The notes under the pieces are model-generated. The model saw only the letters and a program-made list of their open reading frames with translations, did not search any database and had not been told where the DNA came from. From Gracilaria gracilis (lineage: Eukaryota > Rhodophyta > Florideophyceae > Gracilariales > Gracilariaceae), in NCBI GenBank assembly GCA_030374805.1, contig JARGSG010000045.1:124001-188000 (forward strand): a DNA stretch of 64,000 nt. Direction: 5' to 3'. Position 1 is the first letter of the stretch, and each line of letters begins with the position of its first letter. Made by a program: the position numbers and the translations under genes. Shown here in pieces: positions 43,823 to 55,506 of this stretch.

Positions 43823-45957
43823 ATGCCGTCCGAAGGGATGCACTCGGATAGCCTGCATGATTTTGACAAGTCAAGCGATGCCGAGAGTGGGTGCGAAGCA
43901 GCTTTGGAGGACGGAGGCAACAATGAGTACAATTTCAAGCGAGCAAATGCAGAGGAAGAGTGCGTTCGCGATGGGTTCGCCGCACATATCTTTTCAGTAC
44001 AGGGCACCACGGAGGATGAAACGCTGAAGCATCTCCAGTACATATCGGAATGCTTTGGTTATAGGTTGTGTGCTAGGGACTCCGTGTATAAGGATCTTCC
44101 TCGAGAGCGAACTCTGAAGCGATGAATTCTAGTATGCTCTCTTTGCAACGAGCGACAGTTTAACTTTACTTACTCCTTCCGGCTCTATAGAGTGAGGATC
44201 ATCTCATAGGAAAATGGTCAGAGAGCAAAAAAGTGGGGGTTTCGGTATGACCTTTCTAAAGCACACCATAACCATTCACCGCCATTTCCAAGGTTTCCAT
44301 CGCAAGCTCCGACTTCAAATGGAACAAGAAGCATACCACCTGTATGACAGTCTGCAATTGCGTTACACTGATATCATTCGTATTATAGAGGACAAGCATG
44401 ATATCAAAGTAGACAAGAATCCTTTTAGAAAGCTTTTCAAGTACTTGTCCGACGCTCGAAATCCGAAGGACGAATAGACCTTCCATTTATACGAGAACCA
44501 CTTGAAACGTAATGTGCAAAACGACCGCAATGCTGTGTACTGCATGAATGCGAGGAACAAAATCTCAATTTCATCGCTTGAAGTTTTCAGGAGTGGAATC
44601 GTGACTATGAAAGGTATGGAATCGTGTCTGTGTTTCCATGTACTGCAAGGCAGTGGCGAATCGCTTCGAGATACCACTGATCGCGATAAATGGTCGTGAC
44701 AATTACGGAAAGATAAATACTTTCTTCATGGGATTTCTACCTAATGCAACTTCAGAGAGCTCTGGCTGGTTCCTTACCAAATTCAAATATTGCGTGACCA
44801 TTTCGCCGTCCAGTGTGGTTCTGGATCAGAGCATGGCCTGCATTGCTGCCCTTCGCCAGATTTTTCCAACGTCATACCTGATACTTGACAACTGGAACCT
44901 CAGCAAAAACCAAGCTACAAATGTACCAAAGTGACGTACAGAGATCCGACACGAAAGCTGCCAAGTAGACATGCAGGCTGACTTGTTCGGAATGAAAACC
45001 AGCCTCTCGATCGAAATATTTTTCCTATGCCGAGCCGAGTTCAACCGGAAGTATTTCACCAACTTCAACCAATCACTTGCGAAGTGGTATAAGTTCCTCT
45101 ATCATAGGTATCCGAAAATGGTAGTTCTTTGTTGCAAGCTATTGTATCTGCCGAAACGTTTCCTGCTTCAAGGAGCTGGGTACACGGAATCGTCCAACTT
45201 TCGTTATAAAGAACTCATACTCGTTCGTAGAATACCGCTTTCTATGGTACCGATCGAGATGGGCCGCATAACCTCCTGATTGAACGAGGAACGCAAATTA
45301 AGTGACATCACTGCAACGTTAACACTTCCAAAATAACTGGCCACATAACAGCTCCTTCTCCCTCCATTAATCCGGGATGAATTGGTGCTACGATTAACCT
45401 TTTACTCTCTCAAACAATTTTTAGATCGCAGTGGGAAGAGAACTACAGCCTACACGGTGACAACCGCGTACATTTCAAGTTCAATTGATGCTGGCTGGCA
45501 AATTTTTGTATTAGATCGCGAGCATCTAAACATTGCCGACTCCCAACCCGTCGTGATCCTCACCATAACCTTCACTAGACGTCTCGTTTCGAACGCAATA
45601 CAAGACTGGCTTCCACTCAAGACTCTTCATGCGGTATTCGACCAAACGCATCAGGATCTAAAGCTCAGAGCATGCTATACATGTGACAGAATGAGCTCCG
45701 ATGGGTTTTCGTGTTCTCATATCACCCGTGTGGCTATTTTCATGACAGAAATTGCCCGTAGGGAACCAGATATGAAGAGCGTTCTGGAAGATCGTTCCAC
45801 AATTGAGGATCTTTGGGATTCTTACTGGTTCAGACATTCCTCATTGTGTAGTTTAGATGATGTACTCCAATTGCGTTGCAAAACGGGTTCAATGGGAACC
45901 AGATCACTGTTGAAGTGGCACAATTGCGCCACTCATTTCACAATGACGAGTTTCTAG
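43823..45957 (+). pseudogene. MULE transposase (FAR1/MuDR-like) with SWIM zinc finger, broken
   Basis: An acidic start is followed by LYRVRII/NGQRAKKWG-type sequence in alternate frames near 44,130-44,220, like a FAR1 DNA-binding domain. FRGFHRKLRLQMEQEAYHL-like helical sequence follows (44,280-44,480). The catalytic region at 44,638-44,934 reads FEIPLIAINGRDNYGKINTF, FMGFLPNATSESSGWFLTKF, VVLDQSMACIAALRQIFP and ILDNWNLSKN. These correspond to the MULE NNYG...FGFLxNExxExYxW, vTDxxxAlxxAl and CxWHixKN blocks (the His is replaced here). The SWIM finger CYTCDRMSSDGFSCSHI (CxC...CxH) is at about 45,677-45,727. Frame changes and stops near 44,130, 44,480, 44,700, 44,934 and 45,280 inactivate it. 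Confidence 0.8.
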
Positions 45958-46578
45958 AAACTAAGGATGCAGAAAGTGTTCTGGGGGGAGAACGTTGGAG
46001 AAATTCCTTAACAGAATAAGTCAGGCACGGGAGAACCAGATTAGTAATTACACTAGTTGGTCAGACTGCCGCTCGGTAGTAGATCAGATGCATCGGGTTG
46101 CAGCAGGACATGGCCCGATCGCAAACTGCAGCTTGAAGACCTACCTCGAAAGGGGCCTTGCTCAACTAAATGCCGGCGTCCATCCGTTTGCAGCGTAGCA
46201 AAATATTGGAGAGAGTCTGCGCTCTTTCCAGAGAAAACAAAACAGTTGTTGAGATCCTCAACAACGAGGTGGACCAAACTCAGATACTATTGGAAAATCC
46301 TGCAGACGTCCGCATTTTAAACCGGGTAACCGGTGAACAGCACCGAAGAAAAAGTGCGATTTAGAACGTTCAAAGCTGCGGAAGCGGGCGAAAGCAGATG
46401 CAACTGAAACGAACGAAGCAGGTTCCCTGGAGACATGAGACAGAGCCGTTCTTGCAGAGAATGCCATGTCTACTGGAGCATAGTAATGTAGTGTCGCGTC
46501 ACAGGAGGCAAGAAGAAACGTTCAAAACGCTCTTCAACACGCTCTTGTCATTGTAGATCATTCAGAGCGACAGTATGT

Positions 46579-46936
46579 GGTTCAGCGCCAGCACGGCGAA
46601 TCGAAGCAAAAATGGAGCGCTTTGGCCGGTGCAAAGTTGTTTGAAATAACAATGTGGTGGTATGAGAGAGTCGCTCTTTTTGTAGCTCATCGAGCGCTGA
46701 CGCGATGCGATGAGATCACAAGATCTGATGAGCTCACCGCATCACGTCGACGATGGGACGAGCTGATTATCTGAACCAATAGGGGAGGGAATTGGCGAGG
46801 ATTTAGAGCCGGTCGTTTATTATGGGCTAAGAAAACGCATATGCGTTTCGCGAGGATCGCCCTCTCCTGCTAGGAGGATCTGCTGCCGTTATGGCACTTC
46901 CCTTACATCGTGTAAATACTCCCGCGGCCGATATCC
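46579..46936 (-). repeat. MULE right terminal inverted repeat
   Basis: The reverse complement aligns with 41,055-41,415 over nearly its whole length with scattered substitutions. It keeps the same 16-bp palindrome at 46,833-46,848. Confidence 0.88.
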
Positions 46937-47169
46937 GCGTGAACCGTTCAGGAAAGGCTTAAGTTGGACACTGTTCAAACTTTTTTGCTTCATCTCAAAA
47001 CCTACTGCAATTCCGCTCTTCAAACCATGTGGAATCGCTTCCGCATGCTTAATGCCCTCCGCCTACCTCTTCGCAGGCACTATCGATACCTTTTCCTCGA
47101 CCAACAACTTAAACACCCCTCTGACCCTCAGAATCACCGTCATGTGGGTCACCGGGTCATACTTAGTAT

Positions 47170-49840
47170 TCATGGCACGCCGCATCCTGCGCTAAGTAAA
47201 CCAGATGCTACCCCAGCGCATATCTGCATGTTTGACCGAGTCTGTTTTCTGTCTCTCAGCGTCTTGCCGCCAATCGCTCTACCACGTGTTCGCTTAGCAC
47301 CGCGCAAAAATGATTTGCACGTCTGTTGACGTGACTGAATGGCAGCCTTCTTCGCAGTTTCCGTGGTTCTTACGCCCTGATGAGCTCTCATCTTAGTCTG
47401 GAGTTTGGCATTTTCGACCTCCTTCGCTTTGCGTGGGGATTCTTTCTCCTGCATCTTTAACTGTTTCCTCACCCCTCTCTCGCGTTTGTTGGCCTCTTTT
47501 TCACCACGTTCAGCAAGCATTTGTGCTAAAGTTTTGTGCTCCGCCAGGGCCCTGCAGTCGAAAAATCTGAGTTTGATCCTATTCGTACCGTTTCAAACTA
47601 TTTCCTTCTCTGTCTTCAGTGAGATAAGGGCATTTTTTATTTTTATGCTAGTAGTCGTTCCTGTATTTCGAAACAGTTTAAACAGCTTCTGACATATCAT
47701 GACATCACTAGCTTTCGTAGTCATGATTATACTTGCCTTCTCCGCCACTTCAGCGTCCGTCTTTCAATGCTGGACGCGAACACTTCTATCCGCTATTGTC
47801 CCAGTGGCGCAGGCCGTGAAACACACTTCTTCATTTTCTTCCAGTTTAAACCGTTCCGCAAAGCTGGGATTAAACGGAAAAAGGCTTGTAACCTCGAAGA
47901 ACCACTTGATCATTGGGGGCATTATCTTTTGATGTGCATACAGAGCACACGCCAGATTAAATCGGGGTGTTCTCATCTCGGAAACAGCGGAGCGGTCAAA
48001 CTGATCAAGAATATATCGTATGGACTCTTGGAATGTCTTAGTAATACAAAAGTCACACGGTTGGAGCACATGGGAAGTGTTTGCTGGTTTTGTAGCAGGA
48101 AGAAAATTGTTTCCTTCACACTTTATGACCCACCTGATTCCTGAACGTGAGAAATGACCATTCATGGTCAACAGATAGGGCACAGCAGGTGGTAAGAGTT
48201 TCCAACGATTTCGTTGAGGTGCTTCAGGGGGAAAAGCGCAAGCTTACGAAGACGTTCGGAATCTTCCCCTCGATAGGGTAGCGCAGCGAACGGAGAATTT
48301 TTCGAATGACACAGATAAGCCGGGTGTAAATCCGAGGTTAAGCCGTCACGACAAGCGTCAGAGTGTTGATACTAGGCAGTAATCGGTAGAGATCCACATG
48401 TTTACACGGTCACGAGATGAGTCCTCGAAAGAGAGTAGCACGGCAACGACAAGGTGACGGAAACGGGTCACTGGGAACAGGGCAAAAAGGCAAACCAATA
48501 AAGGGGGGAATGAGAACCACCAGAGTGGGGTAGAGAGAGAGAATAAAGCAAACCAAATACAGGGGCGAGTATACGACAATAGGTTAGAACGGGACAAACA
48601 AATAGTGGATATACTCTGAGCGCCACAAGGGAGGGTAACTATACGTGAACAACACTGTCGTCACTCCACTTGGAGGTTAACAATCCGCGAACGCGTGATA
48701 GTTAGAGCCAGAAGCCATTGCTTGGAAAGGCGCAATTTACTTGGGGGAGCAGGGCTGAATCCTCTAAGTACTGGGCTTGGCGAACCGCTGACAGTGGGTG
48801 CGCCGGGCAAAATAATCTATAAAATATCTAAATAAGTAGAGCAATGCTGGATGCATTGGCTCCAGCACATCCGTGCTACACGTGTGCTATTCACACCCGC
48901 TAAGCGTCGCCTCGAGCCGTGCAATCCACGTGTACATCTGTGTAAATTACATCAGCGAGGCGACGCGATAATAGCGAGCCGGCACGCTAATGGTGGTGTA
49001 GCTCATATATATCTATTAACGCATAATGCAGAAATTAACTAAGTATCTCAAATCGCCCCCAAGGAGTGTTGTCCCTTAAAAGCTTCGAGAACAGAACCTT
49101 CCATCGAGCCGTTATCGGTTCATTTTACTACTGCATTCTTTGGAATTCATTTTGGCCTTTAAAAGTCTTTGGAAATCGCGTAACTCTTGTGGTAGACGCC
49201 TGGAAGAGGATCAAGCGAATGATGCCTCAAATGTTTTCTAGCCACAATATAGAATGCAGGTGCCTCCAAGCCGGACGCAGAGCAGACAATAACTAGAGTT
49301 ATAGGTTTTTCAATCACGTTTAATTTCTGTGTGACTCGGAATCCTCCGTGCCTTGATGTGGCGGGATCGTACGCTTTTGGTGCTTTGCCCCAGGTAGCGT
49401 CGATTGAGGTTTCGTCCATACTCCAGATGCGGCAATGGTCTTGGAGAAGGTCAGGATGATTTGCGTTTACTTGTTGCACAGCGTCGAAGAAGGGTTTTAT
49501 GTGCCCATAGTTTTTTATCGTTAGTTTTTTCTTATCCTTGCGATAGTGCGTCTTGCATGTAAGATCACTTATTTTTTGCACGAAAAAAGCGCAACGTTTA
49601 TTCCAATGGTATTCTGTTCTTCCGTCACTTTTATGAGTCTGCAGCAACGCGTGTCATGATGTACTTAAGACCGTCGACACCTACTGTGAATCTTAACTCT
49701 GCAGTTTTTTTAAGTCTGTTGGCAATCAGGCGCTCTTTTTTGGGCGTGAGTACTGTGCTGGAACCCATACGAGAGGAATTGGTGTCATTCATCTATATTT
49801 GTAGCTCGGTGTTGGAGTTAATTTTCACAAGGCGCTTGGT
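47170..49840 (-). pseudogene. Pogo-like (DDE_1) transposase, broken and interrupted (copy 2)
   Basis: Reading right to left, the N-terminal helices come first (about 49,840-49,640; KYIMTRVAA). CRIWSMDETSIDATWGK (first Asp, about 49,410) and VTQKLNVIEKPITLVIV follow. After an interruption come YLLTMNGHFS (second Asp replaced by Asn, about 48,165) and PANTSHVLQPCDFCITKTF (third Asp, about 48,060). The C-terminus has LFPFNPSFAERF and then a Lys/Arg/Glu-rich coiled coil down to 47,170. About 850 bp of unrelated DNA (48,225-49,076) splits the catalytic domain between its first and second acidic residues. The remaining open parts and the same C-terminal LFPFNP signature tie it to the copy at the right edge of the window. 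Confidence 0.8.
48225..49076. mobile_element. Insertion splitting the pogo-like transposase
   Basis: The transposase reading LEAF (49,078-49,088) resumes as KHLNEIV at 48,204-48,224 on the minus strand, so the ~0.85 kb between was inserted or gained. It has no long coding frame. Its ends (CAGGGGGAAAAGC and, inverted, AAGGGACAACACT) are only weakly similar, so I cannot assign a class. It may be a non-autonomous element. An 11-bp perfect inverted repeat GCGTCGCCTCG lies inside (48,904-48,914 and 48,956-48,966). Confidence 0.6.
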
Positions 49841-50582
49841 ATGGTAAACGGTTGATTACTTTAATTGCGTCGTGTTTGCAATGCTACGAACTCTGTGTTT
49901 TGTCCCTTATTTTGAGCATTAAAACAGCCAGTTGTTCCATTCTCTTTTTGTAATCCGCTCACACACCGTTCCTTTTGACAAGGCTTGCTTGCGTACGCAT
50001 TCAAAGGGCCTCTAGGGATTCGTTGGAGGCCTGCAGAGTCTCGAGATTATGGTGAAAATGTCACAGTGCGAAATAGAAAGTCAGCAAAAACAAAGACGAT
50101 GTCGAGTTCAATAACGTTTTCATTGGTTTCGCGCATCCGTAGTTTGAAACTCACACCCTTATGGTATCACCCTCTTTGTCTCAGTGAGAGAAATCCGATC
50201 ATCTGATCAGATTTGAGATTGAGATCTAGAGCCGAAAGTTATGGGTTCCTCTGTGAATATTTTCCAAAGTTGGCCTTTTTCCAAACTTGCCCTTTTCTGA
50301 GTGGTAGCATGGTTCGAAAAGCTTTCTTATGCTTGTACCCTCCACAAAATTTCTATACCTCGAGGCGCCAATCCAACCAAGGCCTCGAGAACTGACTTCC
50401 TAGGACAAAGATATTTTCTCAGCAGCAGGGCAGACCGTAGATCTTAGTGTAGATAAAAAGGCGTTGGAATACGCGCAGCCAATTTAGAGCACAGACAGAA
50501 ATAGAAGACGAAGTTTATTTACAACGGCGAAATTTTACAACCGCATGGAACAAGAAAACAACATAGAATAGCCTAGTAGCCC
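49841..50582. other. No recognised gene
   Basis: A spacer between two transposase relics. Short open frames only. Confidence 0.45.
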
Positions 50583-51132
50583 ATCATTCCTCCCTTCCTT
50601 TCCACTACAGTAATCAGAAGCTTGCGCAGAGACCTGTAAAGATTTTCCACCAGCCTTTCTCGCATTTGATTCGACACATATTCCACCCTGTCGAACAACT
50701 TTTCCACCGACTCAAATGTGGTGTGGTTTACGTAGACGTGCCTGGCCAGCCAAGCCCGGACACTCTAAATTAGATTGAGGTCTTGGATCTTAGCTGACCA
50801 GTCCATAACTGTTAGATTGTTATCGCCCAGCCAATTTTTGGTAGCGTTTGCGCAATGGGGACTAGCCTTATCGTGCATAAACACCCATATTTCTCCGAGT
50901 ATCTTAGCAGCATAGGGCAACAGATCTTTCTCTAGCGCATCTACATACATTTTTAGATGTAATTGTAGTATTTAACGCAGTCAAAGAACCAGCATCATAA
51001 TTGGAAATGCAGCCTTATACCAAAAGCAACTTTTCTGCCTGCACCGGTCTAGAAAGTATTTCTGCCTCTTTTTCAGGCTCATGCCAGTAGGATGCTAAAC
51101 CATCGAGACCATTTAGATTGAACAGTTTTCGC
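50583..51132 (-). pseudogene. Tc1/mariner transposase relic (C-terminal half)
   Basis: Read right to left: GLDGLASYWHEPEKEAEI at about 51,110-51,057 (just after the usual first-Asp block NxDGPDG), a stop, then NYDAGSLTALNTTITSK. An open part from 50,950 reads LPYAAKILGEIWVFMHDKAS, the second Asp in a MHDNAPxH-type motif. NWLGDNNLTVMDWSAK follows, a PDLNPIEN-equivalent carrying stops, then a C-terminal RVEYVSNQMRERLVENLYRS. Several stops (about 51,030, 50,947 and 50,765) and loss of the N-terminal half show it is dead. Terminal repeats were not identified. Confidence 0.82.
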
Positions 51133-53095
51133 CTGAAAGTAAAAATTTCTTTTATTCGATAGACCTTTATGAGATATTTTCTTTAGCGAGCAAAACTCTT
51201 TTTTGCTGAACGTTCGTATGAAAATCGGATTTTATTGTGTTTTGGTTATGATAGGGTTCTTATGTAAAGATATCTACGTATGCCGATTGTTTATGTGCAA
51301 ATTATAGTTTTGTCGAAAATGTTTTGCAATTTAATGGTGCATAAAGACATTTTAAGTAAGTAACTGTACTTATTTAGCTGCAGATATTTTATAGTTCTTT
51401 GGTTAGAAATTTTGCTGTTTGTTTCGCATTGGGCTCAATGAGTATTGCTGGACTGTAGTACGGTGCCGGTGCAGTTTGTCAGCGATGGCTTGGTCAAACA
51501 AACCATGCAAGGCATGCATTAAAATTTGGATTTTTTTACATCTGATAAAAGGGGGCCAGGAGGCATTTTGGGCTCGAAAAAGAAAAGAAAAGCGACTACA
51601 AGGATCGTAGATAAGGTGGTTAAGATATGAAAATGATTTTTAAGTTTTTAGTGGACTGTAAAAGCGCGCTCTTTTTGGTTTAAATGCGTTTGATGTTACA
51701 GTACAGTCAACGCTTGTTACTGGGATGCGGAGCGTTTAACTAATTGAAACCCTTGTACAGTGTCAAGGGCAATAACAAAGTAGAAATTTGCAATCTGTAA
51801 CAAGCAAGTCCTGATTTTACTCTGCAGCGAAAAAAGACGTCAAACGACTCTGGCGCATGCGTGAAATTGTATCGCGCTTCAACAAGCGATAGAGCGTACG
51901 CCAATAAGCCAACGTTTCTCCCGAGACCACGCATTGATCTTATATCATACATTTAGTAATAGCGAACGCTCTCATTTTTTCTTGTACTGACAGCAGCTGC
52001 AAAGCAGATTGTTCTATATTTTCAGAATTTTTCGTAGCCTTCTCTACAAGTTCATTCAAAGCATGAAATGCGGCAATCTCCTCAAGTGAACCAGTTGAAG
52101 AACAGTCATTTTTGTTATCCAAATTCACTTAAGAAAGAAATCTCAATCCGCCGGTGTTGACTTTCCGAAATTAGTTGGTTCACAACACTCAATAAACTTA
52201 CGTCAACGTCCTGTTCTTCTCCACGACATCTCTTGTTGTACTGCGATCCGTACATTAGCTTCGTGTGCAACCAACAATTATAAAAAACTTTGTTGGGAAG
52301 GTTGACTGTATAAAGGTTTGCTGATATAAAGAAACTTCATTTCCGGTTATTCGTCTTTTGAAGACTTGCTTTGCTGCCAAAGGCTCAGCTTATCACGCAG
52401 CATTGCTGGCGAACTAAGCCGTTGATCTCCTTGATACTGGAGCCGAAAACTGTAAAGTGTAATACATTAAAGACGAATTCCTACTCAGATATAGAAATTT
52501 CGTGAAGTGTACGTGTACCGTATCTCATTTCGGTAGAATAACCGTTTGGATCAAGAATCCAGCTCAATATCCGTGCGTGTACAACTTGCTCGCTGTACAC
52601 GCAATATTGTTTCAGAGGAGCCGTAAATGCACAGTACTCCAGATGGTACACGTACCAACGGTATCTTCTTACGAGATGACCAAACTCATGACTGAGAGAA
52701 ATCTTTTGAACGGCCCTGCGCCACAAGATGTGCCTCTCACCCTCAGGGTGTCCACACGACGCAAAACGCCGGTGAAGAAAATTTTGCATTTGGTTCGTTA
52801 CGATCATTCTGAAGCCTTTCGACCAGGCTACCCCCTCGTAGTATGTAGTATCCGACCGCTGGCTACCCTCGGACGCGGATAACTGATATCCTGGGCTACT
52901 CTACATAAAGGTTTTCAAAACCTTTCCAACATTTTATTTGTTTTCCACTTCATTTGCGAAGCGGAGCTGCGGCTGCGGAGCGGAGCACACTGTCTGGCGC
53001 AGCCACTATGTCGTCAATGGGGATGATCTCCACTTTACGACAACATACGTGCTCCGGATCATCTCCATTTTACAACCAAGATCCTAACTACGTCA
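51133..53095. other. No recognised gene
   Basis: Minus-strand open frames at 51,740-51,952, 51,940-52,128 and 52,481-52,807 are short and unrecognised. The middle one is helical and acidic (EEIAAFHALNELVEKATKN). GCGGAGCGGAGC-type repeats are near 52,960-52,985. Confidence 0.4.
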
Positions 53096-54189
53096 TTGAA
53101 AATGCCACACTCTCATCAGACATTCAACTCTAGCGATGATGATGACACCCTCCAACCATATTTACATCATCTTGTCTTTGGACTAGTTCTTATGACACAC
53201 TACATTCAAAAAGCAAAACAACGAAGAACATCTACAAAATACCCGGCTGTCAAAGAAACACTTGAAACACTTACAAGCGTGTATTCCGATGCGGATTTTT
53301 ACGGAGCTTTTCGTATGGGCCGCAGCAGTTTCAATACGTTGTACCACACGCTCCTTAAAAGCTCTCACATTTCGGAAAGGTCTCCCTTGGATACAAGGAC
53401 AATTCAAGCAAAAGTAGGAGTAGCAATCGGGCTACGCATCATGGCGGGTGCAAGCGTCCATGACGTAATGTTAGCTTATAAGGTAAGCAAATCGAGCGTC
53501 AATAATTGCTTCAAATCATTTATTGCGGCGGTTACCGAAAAAATGACACTCCCTGGACTTCCTACAGAAGAAACAGAACTCGAGAAGCTCAGTTTGGGGT
53601 TCAAAACCTCTAGAAAAGTTCCAAACCCTTTTTCAGGGTGCTTCGGAGCCTCAGATAGCATATGTATGAGAATCAAGAAACCGCGGTGGTTCGAGAACCC
53701 AGCGAGTTTTTTTTGTAGAAAAGGATTCTATTCTATTCCTGTACAGGCGCTGGTAGACTCATCGTATCGGTTTCTGGACTTTTCTGCCGTAGCAGTAGGC
53801 TCAACTAATGACTCTCTAGCCTAGGAAATGTCTCCACTCGCCCGGTTGCTTAATGCGGGAATGCTTCGACTTGGATACTTTATTGTCGGCGATAACGCGT
53901 ATTTGCTCTCAAATTCTTTACTGGTACCGTCTGCCGGGAAAACCTATCAACTTCTATGAGTGCTACTAACGTTTTCCTATCATCTATGCGAATACACGTC
54001 GAGCAGGCTTTTGGAATCTTGAAGCGAAGATGGCGTGTTTTATACAATGGAGAACTGAATTATGGCGTTGAGGATTGTGTTCCTATCATAGCCGTGGGTA
54101 TGGTACTTCATAATTTTTGTATTAACTGTGAAGGAATACCGGAGTACATCTACGAGGAGGAAGAGCTCGCGCAGATCAGGAGTGAATAG
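53096..54189 (+). pseudogene. PIF/Harbinger transposase, broken
   Basis: From ATG 53,096 a 242-codon frame includes a helical N-domain (AFRMGRSSFNTLYHTLL, VGVAIGLRIMAGASVHDVML, YKVSKSSVNNCFKSF). The first catalytic Asp is at FSGCFGASDSICMRI (about 53,632-53,676). GSTNDSLA is then followed by TAG (53,822-53,824), where this family usually has an aromatic residue. The same frame continues with EMSPLARLLNAGMLRLGYF and VGDNAY (second Asp, about 53,890). A frame change near 53,920-53,960 leads to RIHVEQAFGILKRRWRVL (catalytic Glu, about 54,000) and GMVLHNFCINCEG. Such elements usually also encode a Myb/SANT-like protein and insert at TWA sites. Confidence 0.87.
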
Positions 54190-55506
54190 AAGGCTTGGCA
54201 TTAGCGAGTGAAGGAAAAATCTGGTGCTTTCTACAAGAGCCACGTAGGTTTGGACAGGGAGTTTATTCGTAGTTTGATACATTACATAGCAACGGAAAAA
54301 GGACTGTTACGTCCTACCTCCAATTTGTGACGGCTTTGACACGCGAAGGGAGGAAATCTGGGAGAGGGGATGTGTCAAAGATGAGTTTGACGCAACGAAT
54401 TTGTTTCAGAGCGAAGGGTATGCGCCTTGCAAGGATGTTGATTTGATAAGTTCACAGGACAAGAAAGAAGGTTTTCTTTGTGTATGTACGAGCCAAACAG
54501 TGGGTGGAGGCGAAAAAAGCGTGTGTAGCGGAGAGTTTTACATGTGATGCAGTTGAGTCCTTTGCGGGAAATGTCGGAAGCTGAAGAACCAAGCTCTGCG
54601 AATGGAGTCTGTCAGTGCCAAGGACGTTGATGTTTCAAGCAATCCGATTGAATCTTTTAAAGTTTGAAATCAGCAGAGCAAACTGATCGAAAGAGTTCAA
54701 GGATGATCTTGGAGAGTTTTCTGAATCACCGCTGCCAAGTCCGAATCCACCACGAAGTCTTAGTGTACACCGACAGGATGACGGTTTGTCAAACTCGGTC
54801 GGGCAAGTAGGTTTGGAAGATCATGGAGATCACATCCTTGAAAATGTGGTGAATCCGAAACCCCAGAGGAAGGCTCTCGAGATGAAAGTGCACCGCTATA
54901 TCAGTCCGTGATACCTGATGAAAACTATCCTTCAAGCGGTTTAAGCCCTGCAGAAGAAGACAGAAGTCAAAGCGTTGCTGCAGTTGGAAGTGATGAAGGG
55001 AACGACCATTCTGAGGACTTGTCTTCGCATGTAGAAGGCCCTGATGTTTGTCAAAACCAACATCAACGTATTGTGACCAGTAGAGGATCTACGTCAGAAG
55101 TCCACGACGTCACCGGCAATCTATCGTCGGATTCGAGACAAGAGTAGGGCGAGAATGAAAATGTTGGACGCAATGAATATGGGCTGAGGGCAACCGATAG
55201 AAGATCTACTCCAGAAGTTCACGACCTGACCGATAATCTGTCATTGGATCCTGGTCGAGATCATGGCGAAAACGGGCCTGATACCGAAGAAGCCCCCGAA
55301 GTGATATGCATCATATCATCCGATGACGACAAACGGTTGCTGAGGCTTCGAGTGGGGTTCTGATCAGCGAGATTAATGGGAATGAGTCTTCGAGACGAAA
55401 ACAACAAGATCTGAGTAAGGTAGTTGGGCAGGGAAAACTAGAAGACAGGGAACTGAGGAACAAGCCTCTACCCAAATTTGACCTTCAACAACATAGCCGT
55501 TCCGAC
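54190..55506 (+). other. Probable decayed upstream part of the next gene
   Basis: Coding-like fragments on the plus strand include FFVYVRAKQWVEAKKACVAE at about 54,475-54,535, an acidic Ser-rich stretch at about 54,730-54,860, and an open frame 54,908-55,147. Short Ser/Glu/Asp-rich repeats recur: RGSTSEVHDVTGNLSSDSR and, at 55,195, a near-duplicate RRSTPEVHDLTDNLSLD. They are interrupted by stops. Confidence 0.35.

Larger units (their letters stand above)
41055..46936 (+). mobile_element. Mutator-like element (MULE) with ~360-bp TIRs
   Basis: Sequence 41,055-41,415 is a near-full-length inverted match of 46,579-46,936. Between them lie MULE-type transposase sequences, including a FAR1/MuDR-like domain and a SWIM zinc finger. 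Long TIRs plus a SWIM-bearing transposase are the hallmark of Mutator-like elements. I did not find a clear 9-bp target duplication at the assigned ends (ACTGCGAGA-type left, GCGTGAACC right). The element is 5.88 kb and its genes are broken. Confidence 0.85.
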
